From the NCBI RefSeq assembly GCF_900069005.2, contig NZ_LN831279.1, forward strand, positions 2,808,961 to 2,872,960: a stretch of DNA of 64,000 bases, given 5' to 3'. Shown piece after piece: positions 1-9,700 of the stretch (position 1 is the stretch's first letter; each line of letters starts with the position of its first letter). A program made the position numbers and the translations under genes. The notes beneath the pieces are model-generated. The model was given only the letters and a program-made list of their open reading frames with translations. It had not been told where the DNA came from and ran no database searches. The DNA comes from Paenibacillus sp. GM2. Lineage in GTDB: Bacteria > Bacillota > Bacilli > Paenibacillales > Paenibacillaceae.

Positions 1-630
1 GCCCAGGCCCTGCTGCTCCGCCTCCAGCTCCTTTAAGGTCTGGTCGGTCTCCTTGACCTTGCGGCTGAGCTTCTGTACAAGCAGGTCTCCATACTGCTCC
101 AGATGGAACAGACGCTGCAGCATCTGGCGGCGGTCAGCCCCTTTCAAAGACAGAAACTCGGCGAATTTCCCTTGGGGGAGTACAACCGCGCGTGTAAAAT
201 CATCCATTTTTAAACCGATTTTCTCTTCTACAACCCGGGTAACATCCGCCAATTTATCGGCGATTACCCGGTCTCCAACATCACTGATCTCCACAAAGCG
301 GCTAAGCGTATTGCTGATCGACAGCTCGTTTTGCCGTTTGAAGCGCCGCTCTACCCGGTACCGCTCTACTCCTTGTGCGGATACCAGCTCGAAAGTGAAC
401 GAGACAAACAGGCTGTCCTTAGCCTGATTCATAATTCCTTGCGTCCCGCCCGAAGCTCGTCCAACCTTGCCGTACATCGCCAATGTAATGGCATCCAGAA
501 GCGTTGATTTGCCACTGCCGGTCGGGCCAAAAATCCCGAACAAGCCCGTATCGCACAGTTCGGTAAAATCAATCTCCTGCATCTCGCGGTAGCTCTGCAG
601 CCCCGCCAATTTTAGGGCAATCGGCTTCAT
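1..630 (-). CDS. sbcC: Exonuclease SbcC, ATPase subunit, N-terminal part (cut by window start)
   Basis: Large subunit of the SbcCD (Rad50/Mre11-type) nuclease, an SMC-like ATPase that processes hairpins and blocked DNA ends in the cytoplasm. About 210 N-terminal residues are visible. The start MKPIALKLAG is followed by the Walker A motif GPTGSGKS near residues 35-42, and the sequence then enters a charged, Gln/Glu/Lys-rich stretch consistent with the start of the coiled coil. Full-length SbcC is about 1000-1150 residues, so most of the gene, including the hook and Walker B, lies outside the window. The ATG overlaps the sbcD stop in an ATGA arrangement, so the pair is translationally coupled. 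The identification is firm because of the motif and the partner gene. Confidence 0.93.
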   Translation of the reverse strand, partial: MKPIALKLAGLQSYREMQEIDFTELCDTGLFGIFGPTGSGKSTLLDAITLAMYGKVGRASGGTQGIMNQAKDSLFVSFTFELVSAQGVERYRVERRFKRQNELSISNTLSRFVEISDVGDRVIADKLADVTRVVEEKIGLKMDDFTRAVVLPQGKFAEFLSLKGADRRQMLQRLFHLEQYGDLLVQKLSRKVKETDQTLKELEAEQQGLG

Positions 631-1811
631 GCTTGCTCCACCTCCTCGCTATCCTGTTGCTCATCCTCGGCGATGAGCGACAGGAACAGATCGACCAGCT
701 CCGCCTCCGGCTCAGCCCCGCCGCTCTGCCGCTGGTAGAAGCGGCGGAACAGCTCATCCACCGGCATCCCCGCGCGCGAGAAGGTCTGCTCTTCCGTGTC
801 GCGACCCGGATATACCGGACGGATATGTATGATCCCTTCACGCGCTTTGCGAAGCGCCTGGATATCACCCAGCGACATCGCTTCCGTCAAGTTGATCTCA
901 AGATCGATGAACGCATTGGCATCCCTGCCTTCTTCCAGCCAGCGCCGTACTTCGTCCAGTCCGCCGCGGCAGGCCCATCGCACGAGAGGTCGCCCGCTCG
1001 TCAAATACAATTCTTGTATTATCGGCTCCTCGCCCGGAGCAATATCCAGCAGCATTACCGATTTGGCTTGCCCCGCTTCCGAGAAGCTGTATGCCAGCGG
1101 CGAGCCACTGTAGCGCATCAAACTGCCCGCTTTGACCGCCTGTGGGCGATGCAGATGTCCAAGCGCCGTATACTGCGCTCCAACATCAAGGGCAGAAGGG
1201 TCCACCGTATAAGCGCCTCCGACCTGAATCGGTCTCTCGGAATCACTCTCCAGACCACCCAGAACATAAATATGGCTCATCGCCAAATTGACGGTATCCG
1301 GACGATAAGCCCCGGCAAGCTGCCTCATTAATTTGCCAACCTTCGCGCTATATGCGAGGCGCAGCTCTGCCTCATCGCTCTCACCGGCCAACAGCTCGGA
1401 CAGACGCGACTCTGAGGGATATGGCAGGGCGGCGATTGCAGCGATCTCCCCCGTGCGCGGCACCTGTATTTTGACCGCTTCGACGGCCGGCAAACCTACC
1501 AAATGGATGCCGCGCCGAGATACTAAAGGCGAGACAGAGGCGACCCGCTCCGGTTGGTCATGGTTGCCGGCGATCACAACGAGCTGCCTTCCATTCTCAG
1601 CAAGCCGGGCAGCCGCATCATAGAACAGGGATTCCGCCGCTGCCGGCGGGTTAACACTATCATAGACATCCCCCGCCATCAGTATGACATCGACCTGCTC
1701 CGCCTCCGAGATCGCCACCAGCTCGTCCAGAAACTGCTCCTGCTCCGGCAAACGGCTTCTGCCCTCAAGCGTACGTCCCAAGTGCCAATCCCCCGTATGC
1801 AAAATACGCAC
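627..1811 (-). CDS. sbcD: Exonuclease SbcD, metallophosphoesterase subunit
   Basis: Mn-dependent nuclease subunit of SbcCD. The 394-residue product shows the ordered calcineurin-like phosphoesterase motifs: GDWHLG near residue 7, AGDVYD near 46, AGNHDQ near 82, and GHLHRP in the third quarter. The length matches Gram-positive SbcD (about 390). The start codon is GTG at 1811, preceded by a GGGGAG ribosome binding site at about 8 nt. The stop overlaps the sbcC start by 4 nt, so the two are one operon. The C-terminal 100 residues are acidic and rich in Glu, as is usual for the SbcC-binding end. Upstream lies the long repeat array before addA. Confidence 0.95.
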   Translation of the reverse strand: MRILHTGDWHLGRTLEGRSRLPEQEQFLDELVAISEAEQVDVILMAGDVYDSVNPPAAAESLFYDAAARLAENGRQLVVIAGNHDQPERVASVSPLVSRRGIHLVGLPAVEAVKIQVPRTGEIAAIAALPYPSESRLSELLAGESDEAELRLAYSAKVGKLMRQLAGAYRPDTVNLAMSHIYVLGGLESDSERPIQVGGAYTVDPSALDVGAQYTALGHLHRPQAVKAGSLMRYSGSPLAYSFSEAGQAKSVMLLDIAPGEEPIIQELYLTSGRPLVRWACRGGLDEVRRWLEEGRDANAFIDLEINLTEAMSLGDIQALRKAREGIIHIRPVYPGRDTEEQTFSRAGMPVDELFRRFYQRQSGGAEPEAELVDLFLSLIAEDEQQDSEEVEQA

Positions 1812-1876
1812 TTATCCATCTCCCCTTCCAACTCTATTACTCTATGAAACTAACAATATTAACGAAATTAGCAGAA

Positions 1877-2316
1877 CTAACGAAACTGGAACACGCTATT
1901 TCCACAAAAACAAGACCATTTCACATTTAACGAAACTACGTATCGTTATCTAGACGAAATCCTTGCTTTCTTCCCACTTTTCGAGTCAATAGCGATACCA
2001 GGTTTCGTTAGAGTTTTTAGAAGCTTCTATTGACCCTAATAGCGATATCCTGTTTCGCTAGAGTTTGTTTAAGCAACTATTGACCCAAATGACGATACCC
2101 TGTTTCGCTAGAGTTTGTTCAAGACCCTACTGACCCTAATAGCGATACCAGGTTTCGTTAGAGTTTGTTTTTTAAGCACCTACTGACCCTGATAGCGATA
2201 CTCTGTTTCGTTAAAGTTTGTTCAAGCAACTATTGACCCACATAACAATACACCGTCTCGTAAAAGCTTGTTGGAGTCTCTACTAACCCACATAACGATC
2301 CCCTGTTTTGTTAAAC
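1877..2316. repeat. Expanded palindromic-repeat array, 9 units on a 50-bp pitch
   Basis: The 712-bp space between sbcD and addA contains no convincing gene. It holds nine copies of a degenerate unit, consensus AATAACGAT-N5/6-GTTTCGTTAGA, in which TAACGA and TCGTTA form a small dyad. Unit centres lie near 1888 and 1938 (one orientation), then 2000, 2050, 2100, 2150, 2203, 2253 and 2303 (opposite orientation). Spacing is 50 bp, with 62 bp at the orientation switch and a single 53. The sequence between units is also partly alike (GAGTTTGTTCAAGC, then ACTGACCC). The last two units are more decayed. The same family recurs at 34.5, 44.9 and 60.5 kb. Confidence 0.85.
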
Positions 2317-2431
2317 CTCTGCCTTTGCGCTAAACAACCCCTATGTCCCTCTAAATCTCGAATTAAACAGCGAGATTTACGAATCGGTGTTTCCTGGCGT
2401 CCAAACACAATTCCGATTCAAAATGATAGGG

Positions 2432-2471
2432 GGGCTAGGTAATGGCTGCAGCAATGCCAACCTAAACAGCC
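2432..2471 (-). terminator. Weak hairpin after addA
   Basis: On the minus strand, downstream of the addA stop, TAGGT pairs with ACCTA and an inner TGGC pairs with GCCA, followed by CCCCTATCATTTTG. It could be the addBA terminator, but the T-tract is poor and the stem is interrupted. Confidence 0.3.
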
Positions 2472-2523
2472 TAACCCACTGTAGTCCATTCCCCAAGCTA
2501 TGCCATTAAAGCCATCAAGGCTA

Positions 2524-5500
2524 TCAAAGCTGAATCACGTCGCCGCTATCGAGGAAATAGAGCCATTTCTCTTCCACCGGGACACCCGTAATATCTTCAA
2601 TTGCCCTGGCGTACAGGTCCAATTGGAAACGGTAGGACTCCGCCAATGCCTTTACTCCGCCGCGATGCTCCAGCACTTTGTCGCTCTTGTAATCCAGCAA
2701 ATATTGCTTGCCGTCCGCGTAAAATAAACAGTCAACAACCCCTTGAATCAGAACTGTCTCGCCGTCCAGTCCAGCAAGCGCATATAGCCTATCGGGATCG
2801 GACGTTTTATCAGCCTCAGCCGCGCTATCCGCTGAATTTACACTACCGTCAATCAAGCTAGTAGAAGCTATATCCACTATATTTCCGCTAGTTTCGGATA
2901 GCGTTGCTGACCCGGCAAACAGCTCAGCTAAAGGTGCCAGAGTTGGATACGCCTCGGCAGCTGACAATCCGTAGCTAAACGGCAGCTCGCGCTTGATCCA
3001 GTCCGCACGGTCCAGCAATTTCCCAATCGGGCTATTCCAGAATTCAGCAATGCGAGCTGTATCGATCTCCGCTGCCTGTTCCACCGTCATGATCTTCTTC
3101 TCAATTAGTGACTGTAGAAGCTCAGCAACAACTGCCTCGCCCCTTCCTTTGTCAAAGGGCAGGTGCTGCATGACCGTATGATACGCTGTTCCGCGTTCCG
3201 TTGCCGTCAATTTGGCCTGCTCCATGAAGCGAGGTCTACGCAGATGCAATTTAAATTCTACCTGCTCCGCACTTTGGGACATTTCCTGCTTCATCTCAGC
3301 TGTGGCAAACAAGCTGACCGCACTTTCTTCTTCGGTACGGTGCAATGATTTCATCTCAGTCACCGATGTCTTGGCAGAGATTCTTGTAGCCGCAGTGTGC
3401 GGGTATACCCAATTCAACCGGGACTTGATCAGAGTATCAAGCTCATCTCGTCCAAATTCCGCTGCTGCATGTTCACCTTCATCAGCCGGTAGACTATTCA
3501 ACCCAAATTCCTCGAGAGCTCCCCCCATTCCGGCTGCCGCAGCTTCAATCCGAGCAGCCGGTACGGCTACCTCCTGTGCACTTACCAGTTCAATTGCCCA
3601 AGCCGATCTGCTGTCAACAAGAGCTGTGCTCATCAGCTCCGGCAGTCCTCCAAACCTGCGCAGCTCAGCAGCCGCAGCATGACGAATTAACGCCGGTCCA
3701 ATCCAGTCAAGATAGCAACGGCCTCGTACAAGCACATAATCCGGCAACCGCTCATCCTGTACCTCAAGCACTCCGCCCCAATTCTGGGCGGACTTGACCA
3801 AATCCTTGACTGATGAGACAAGAATCAGCTTCTCTTTCGGCCGTGTCAGGGCTACATAGAGCACACGCATCTCTTCTGCCAGCAGTTCCATCTGTGCCCG
3901 TCTGCGGATTGCCAAATTGGGCAGTGTTGGATAACTGACTCTGAGCTCACTATCAATATATTTCGGGCCGAAGCCCATCTCTTTATGAATCAGAAAAGGG
4001 GCGTTCAAATCCTGGCGATTGAACATTCTGGAGAGTCCGGCCACGAATACAACCGGGAACTCTAATCCTTTACTCTTATGAATCGTCATGATGCTGACCG
4101 CATCCTCTTGCCCCTCAGCCGAAGCGGCAGCACCCAAGTCTCCTCCATTATCCTTAAGCCGCTGAATATAGCGAAGGAAGCGGAACAAACCTCGGGATGA
4201 TGTCGCCGATTCATACTGAGTAGCACGATCATACAGCGCCCGCAAATTAGACTGCCTTTGCGACCCTCCCGGCAAGCCACCTACCCAATCCAAATAACCG
4301 GTATCGCGGAAAATCCCCCAGATTAAATCGCTAAGTTCGCCTTCACGGGCACGGTTTCGCCACCCGCTAAGCTGACTTAAAAAACGCTGCAACCTCACAC
4401 CCAGTGTCAATGAGCTTCCATCTGCAGTCGAACAGGTCTCATTAGCGCGGTCAACCCCAGCTGCACTCACTTCACCCGCTACAATTGCATTCTCTCCCGG
4501 GCGAAGATTTGCTGCTGTACCCTCATCCTCCGCCATTACCCATCTGCTTTTCGAATCGTGAGCGGCCAGTTCCGTTTCTCCGGAATGACCTGCTTCGCTC
4601 TGAGCAGCGCTCAGAACAGCTTCATAGAAATGGCCGCGCTCGGCTGCAAGGCGTATCTCAGCCAATTCTTCTTCCGAGAAGCCATATAACGGCGAGCGGA
4701 GTACAGCAGCCAGCGGTATATCCTGAAGCGGATTGTCGATCACCTGAAGCAACGACAGCATCGTATCGACTTCAGAAGCCTGGAAGTACCCCTGGCTCAA
4801 CTCTGCCGCGGCCGGTATGCCCTCACGCCGCAGCTCTTCGATCATGACCGGCGCCCAAGACAGTGTCGATCTGAGCAAAATCGTCATATCCCGGTAGGCA
4901 ACCGGACGCATGGCACGCAACTGCTTATCGTAGATTTGCAGGGGAGGGCGGCCGCCTTCGCCAAGCAGCTTGCGGATTCGTTCTGCAATCGCCCGCGCCT
5001 CCAGCTGCACAGCCTCAAGCTCGATGGCTTCCTCCGTCTCACTGCTACCCTCTACGCCATCAGCGCTATCCGCTTCAGTCATAGAAGCCAAGCTATCCTT
5101 GCTGCGATCAATCAAGAGCAGCTCAGGACGATATTCATCTCCGTTTTGTTCGCTGTCAGGGAAACCCTCGCCATAAACAAGCTCGGCCCGTTCGTCGTAT
5201 TCGATCTCCATCGCGCTTTCGTTCATCATCTGTCTGAACAGCATGTTAACCGCATGAACAACTTCCCGGCGGCTGCGGAAGTTCCGGGCCAGGTCGATTC
5301 TCAATCCTTGCTCACCGATCTCGTCCCCGTAGCTGCGGTACTTCTGCAGGAATAACCCGGGTTCCGCTAGCCGGAACCGATAGATGCTCTGCTTCACATC
5401 GCCGACCATAAAGCGATTGCCGGGAGCAGTCCGGGCGATCAGGGAGATAATATCCTCCTGAACGGTATTCGTATCCTGATATTCATCAAGCAGCACTTCA

Positions 5501-6720
5501 TCATATTGGGCCTGATATTCAAGAGCCGCCGCAGATGGTTGTAAATTTCCCGGAGTTGAGTCCGGATGCCGCAGAATCTGCAGGCAATAATGCTCCAAGT
5601 CTGCAAAATCAAGCCAGCCCCTGGCCGTCTTGTCCGTACGATAGCGAGCACCAAACTCGGCAATTAACTCGGCAAGCTCCCTCATTAGAGGCGCAGCTTG
5701 ATGCAATTCGTCCAGATAAGCCTCTGGGGTTCGTCCAAATAACTGAGTCTGCAGTTCACTGACCAGCTTCTTCGCTTCCTCGCGCAGCGTTTTGGCCCGC
5801 TCCTGCAGCAAAGGGTCTGTCTGGTCCTTCTTGCACGGCTTCAGCTTGCCAAAGCTTACGGATTGAAAAATATCATACAGCCCGGCCCACGGGCTTTCCT
5901 GAACCGCAGTCAATAAGCTGCCGATCACTTGGATATCATCCGCAAATGTAACCGCATAGGGTTGTGGCCCTCCCGGAGCCTCGGCAATCGTACGAGCCTG
6001 CCTTAGCAAATCTGCAGCCCCAATTAACGCGAGCTCCGTATCGCGAACAATGCTCTGGACCCACAAGCTGTTCTCGAGCGCAGCCGCATCCGGAGCAGCA
6101 AAAGCATCAGCGGCTTCGAGCAGCCAATGTTCCGGCCAAGAATGACTCTGTGCGAAGTCATAAAGCTTCAATACCAAGGAGAAAACAGCATCATCACTCC
6201 GCTCCCCGCCAAACCAGTCGACCAGGCTTAAAAAGCGGTTCCCGTCCGCCGCCGAAGCATACTTGTCCTCAAACAGCTGCTCCAGAACCTCTTGTCTGAG
6301 CAGGGCTGTCTCGCTCTCAGCGGCAATTCGAAAGCCCGGATCCAGCGGAATCAGAGTGTAGTAACGCTGAATCACTTCCATACAGAAGGAGTGCAGCGTC
6401 GTAATTGAAGCGCGACCAAGCATCGCCAACTGGCGTGTAAGATGTTCATTGCCCGGATCCTGCACCAACTCCTTCTCCAACGCTTCGCGAATCCGCCCTC
6501 TCATCTCCGACGCAGCTGCCTTGGTAAATGTAGCAACGAGCAGACGGTCAACATCAAGCGGATGCTCCCGCGAAGACAGCTTGCGGATGATTCTCTCAAC
6601 CAGCACCGCTGTCTTGCCTGATCCAGCTGCCGCTGCAACGAGAATATCCCCGCCAGTCAGCGTAATTGCACGCCATTGATCATCGCTCCAGAAGCTTCCT
6701 TGCGGTTTCGGCATATTCAT
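2524..6720 (-). CDS. addA: ATP-dependent helicase/nuclease subunit A (AddA)
   Basis: Helicase-nuclease of the AddAB complex, which resects double-strand breaks to a Chi site and loads RecA; it is the Gram-positive counterpart of RecBCD. It has the UvrD-type Walker A AAGSGKT at residues 31-37, a Walker B/DExx region LLDEYQDTN near residue 410, helicase motifs up to about 950, and a C-terminal RecB-type nuclease ending with LLDYKSDK near 1350. At 1398 residues it is longer than B. subtilis AddA (about 1230). The extra length sits in Ala/Ser/Glu-rich low-complexity stretches around residues 545-575, 710-770 and 1275-1320. The ATG overlaps the addB stop by 4 nt (ATGA), with AAAGGATG upstream. An alternative start two codons downstream is possible. 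Confidence 0.96.
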   Translation of the reverse strand: MNMPKPQGSFWSDDQWRAITLTGGDILVAAAAGSGKTAVLVERIIRKLSSREHPLDVDRLLVATFTKAAASEMRGRIREALEKELVQDPGNEHLTRQLAMLGRASITTLHSFCMEVIQRYYTLIPLDPGFRIAAESETALLRQEVLEQLFEDKYASAADGNRFLSLVDWFGGERSDDAVFSLVLKLYDFAQSHSWPEHWLLEAADAFAAPDAAALENSLWVQSIVRDTELALIGAADLLRQARTIAEAPGGPQPYAVTFADDIQVIGSLLTAVQESPWAGLYDIFQSVSFGKLKPCKKDQTDPLLQERAKTLREEAKKLVSELQTQLFGRTPEAYLDELHQAAPLMRELAELIAEFGARYRTDKTARGWLDFADLEHYCLQILRHPDSTPGNLQPSAAALEYQAQYDEVLLDEYQDTNTVQEDIISLIARTAPGNRFMVGDVKQSIYRFRLAEPGLFLQKYRSYGDEIGEQGLRIDLARNFRSRREVVHAVNMLFRQMMNESAMEIEYDERAELVYGEGFPDSEQNGDEYRPELLLIDRSKDSLASMTEADSADGVEGSSETEEAIELEAVQLEARAIAERIRKLLGEGGRPPLQIYDKQLRAMRPVAYRDMTILLRSTLSWAPVMIEELRREGIPAAAELSQGYFQASEVDTMLSLLQVIDNPLQDIPLAAVLRSPLYGFSEEELAEIRLAAERGHFYEAVLSAAQSEAGHSGETELAAHDSKSRWVMAEDEGTAANLRPGENAIVAGEVSAAGVDRANETCSTADGSSLTLGVRLQRFLSQLSGWRNRAREGELSDLIWGIFRDTGYLDWVGGLPGGSQRQSNLRALYDRATQYESATSSRGLFRFLRYIQRLKDNGGDLGAAASAEGQEDAVSIMTIHKSKGLEFPVVFVAGLSRMFNRQDLNAPFLIHKEMGFGPKYIDSELRVSYPTLPNLAIRRRAQMELLAEEMRVLYVALTRPKEKLILVSSVKDLVKSAQNWGGVLEVQDERLPDYVLVRGRCYLDWIGPALIRHAAAAELRRFGGLPELMSTALVDSRSAWAIELVSAQEVAVPAARIEAAAAGMGGALEEFGLNSLPADEGEHAAAEFGRDELDTLIKSRLNWVYPHTAATRISAKTSVTEMKSLHRTEEESAVSLFATAEMKQEMSQSAEQVEFKLHLRRPRFMEQAKLTATERGTAYHTVMQHLPFDKGRGEAVVAELLQSLIEKKIMTVEQAAEIDTARIAEFWNSPIGKLLDRADWIKRELPFSYGLSAAEAYPTLAPLAELFAGSATLSETSGNIVDIASTSLIDGSVNSADSAAEADKTSDPDRLYALAGLDGETVLIQGVVDCLFYADGKQYLLDYKSDKVLEHRGGVKALAESYRFQLDLYARAIEDITGVPVEEKWLYFLDSGDVIQL

Positions 6721-9700
6721 TCTTGCTCATCCTTTCTGCCCAGCTCATCAAACAGTTCCCAGATCTCATTCTTGCCCGGCTTGCTCAACACTTGATAACC
6801 ATTATCCTCATGACTGCCTTCAAATCGGCATACCGATCGGTAAGGGCAGTAAGTACATGCCGTCTCGGCGCCTAGCCGATAAGGGGCGATATCTACATTA
6901 CCATCGGTAATACGCGTACCGATATCCGAAATAATGCCGCGTACAGAACCGAGCAAAGACTGCCACTGTTCCAGCGTAGCTACCGCTGCACTGCTATAAA
7001 ACCCACCATCTGCTTTAACTGCAACGGGCAGAATATCTGAATATCCTTTTTCCAGTTGATCGTCCATCTTGGAGATCACTTCCCGATCAGCCAGCAGCAA
7101 GCCCTTCAGCTTAAACCGCTTCAGCATCTCCAATTGGGCCTGCTCGGGGCTCATACCGTTACTGCTCTGCAGCAGCGGATTGTGAACATGGAAATAGAGC
7201 GTGCCCGCAGGCAATGCCGGACGGCCCAGCCAAGCCTCGGCAGAAGATAAGAGCACATCCAAATACGTAAGCATCTGTAGCGATAAGCCGTAATACACTT
7301 CATGCAGTCGCAGATCCGTCTGACTTGATTTATAGTCAATCACGCGCAGCAGCAAGCCTTGATCGCTCTCCGCCATATCTACGCGGTCAATTCTGCCCAC
7401 GATCTCCATAACACAGCCGTTAGGCAACTGAAAAGTCAGCGGCGGTAATGTACGTCCCGGACCAAAGTCCAACTCCAGTCCGATCGGCTCAAAGCTGCCG
7501 CGTCGCGATTGCTCCCCCAGAATAATAGAAGCGCGGCCGACGATATTCTTCAGCTTGCGAGTAATATAGCCATAACGATGCGAGCTGAGCAGAATTTCTC
7601 CCTGCAGCTTGGGAGCCAGCTTGTCTACTGCGGACTCCGCCTCCTGCAGGCATTCCTCTGTCGTCAGACTTCCCCAGCTCCGATTCTGATCTTTAAAATT
7701 GAAGGCCATCATGCTAAGTGCGGCGTGAAACAACTGACCGATGTCCGGTGCCTGTAGTCGGTAAACCTGCCTTTCCTTCAATTTCAAGCCGTAAGCAGCA
7801 AAATGTGAGAACGGACAGGCCGAAAACTTCTCCATTCTGGACACGCTTGTCCGCAGTTTTTTGCCGTACAGTTTATGACTGGTTGCAGGGGTAAGTCTGT
7901 TAGCAAGGTTGCGATAATTCAAGGAGCCAAGCAGAAACTCCGTTGTATCCTGCCACTCTTCCTGGGTTCGATACCATTCGAGTACCCGCCACCATACCGG
8001 AGACACTGTCAAGCCCGACCTCCAACTCCGCAGTTGCGCGATCAGATTGGTTAAGGTTGGAAGAGGCCGGTGTATATGCTCAAGCTGGCTGTCCAGCGAT
8101 TCGCTTACATCCGTCCCTCGGTTGAGATACCCCTCCTGCAAAGCCGGAAAGATCCGTTTCATCTGGCGTATAACCTCGGATGGAAGCAGCGGCTTGCCCT
8201 CCTCATCCGCGATAGGATAACTTAGCCATAAAGAATGGCTGGCAGCAGTGATAGCTCCATAGATTAGAAACCTCTCATCAAGCAGCCTACGCGTCATTCC
8301 AGGAGCCAGTTCAAGTCCAATTTCACTTAGCCGTAGACGTTCTTGGTCGCTAAGCACCCCTTCCTCCTGCAAGTTTGAAGGCATGATTCCTTCATTAATG
8401 CCAAGCAGGAAAGCGTGTCTAACATGGCTCGTCTGAGTCCGATCCGTGCTCCCAACCAATACCTGATCCAGAGCAGGCGGAACCAGGCCCAGCTTCAGAT
8501 CCTTGAGCCCTGTCTCCAAAATGCCGGAGAACATCTCCAGCTCCAGTTCCTCATCGCCCATCATCTCTACGATCTGGTCAAGCAGTCCAAGAACAGCATC
8601 CCAAAGCTGACGATGCTCCAACGCAAGCTGCGGTTGACCTTGTACAAGCGCGGTATGCGCCATCGTATCGAGCCGCTGCGGCGCTTCGATCTGCTCAAGC
8701 AGATGATAGACAGCTGCGCACATCTCACGTACATTTGCCGAATGTTTGAGCCGTCTTTCAAAAGCAGACAACGGTGTACTAATCAGACTCCTGCACTGTT
8801 CCAGACGACGAAGCTGTCTATGATCTGACATTCCCTCGCCATTTGGATCCTGAGTCAGTTCCAGCGATAGGCTAGGGGCATTCTTCCACGGTCGTCCATC
8901 ATACCAGCGATAGCCCTGAATGCCACTGGCAAGCGCATAGTTCTCCAGTACATCCATATCCTCGCGTGTGAGACTTCCGTCCAGGGGGAGCAGAAACTCG
9001 CTTTTGACGCAGCGGAACACATCTTCATAGCGCCAGAATCGCAGCACCACATCCAGCGCACCACGAATAAACTCCATTAACGGATGATAGAGAATGCTTG
9101 CTTTTTTATCCATAAAAAAAGGTATTCCGTAATCTGCGAACACAGGACGAATCACATGCTCATAATCCTGCAAATTCCGCACAAAAATAGCCATATCACG
9201 CCACCGGGCATCCTCTTCCCGGGCCAGCCTGACCATCTCGCGCGCCGCTCCTTCTACCTCGGCTAATCTATTTGCAGCTCCGTGCATATGGAGCGATTTA
9301 GACATATCATTGGGCGCAGCATCCCCTTGCCACGGTATACGACGTTCATACGCATACTCCAGATGGGAGAGCGTCTCGCTCCCTTTAAATCTAGGAAAAG
9401 GTCTGGCATCCAGCAGCACAGTATCCTTAACTTCAATACCTGCTGTTAATGCCATATCGCGCAGCTTCATATATGTAACCGCCGTCGGATAGAACAAATT
9501 AAGCTCATGCGGCGGAAATCCGTCATCATAAGCACGATCGAGGGTCAAGGCTACCGTCACACTGGCGGCCGTCTTCATTAACGCCATAAGCGCTAAATAT
9601 TCCTGCGGGGTGAAGGTCTGGAAACCGTCGATCCAAATATTTGCATCGCGCAGATAGGTCGATGTCCCAGCTCCTTCTGCAAGCTTGAACACATGGTCCT

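Noticed and set aside
633..1331. 232-codon plus-strand ORF opposite sbcD
   Set aside because: It is a shadow frame of sbcD, with no domain and no start signal; the sbcD motifs are complete on the other strand.
1985..2316. Possible CRISPR array (regular 50-bp spacing)
   Set aside because: The repeats differ from each other at many positions, are partly palindromic with variable bases inside the core, change orientation, and there are no cas genes.
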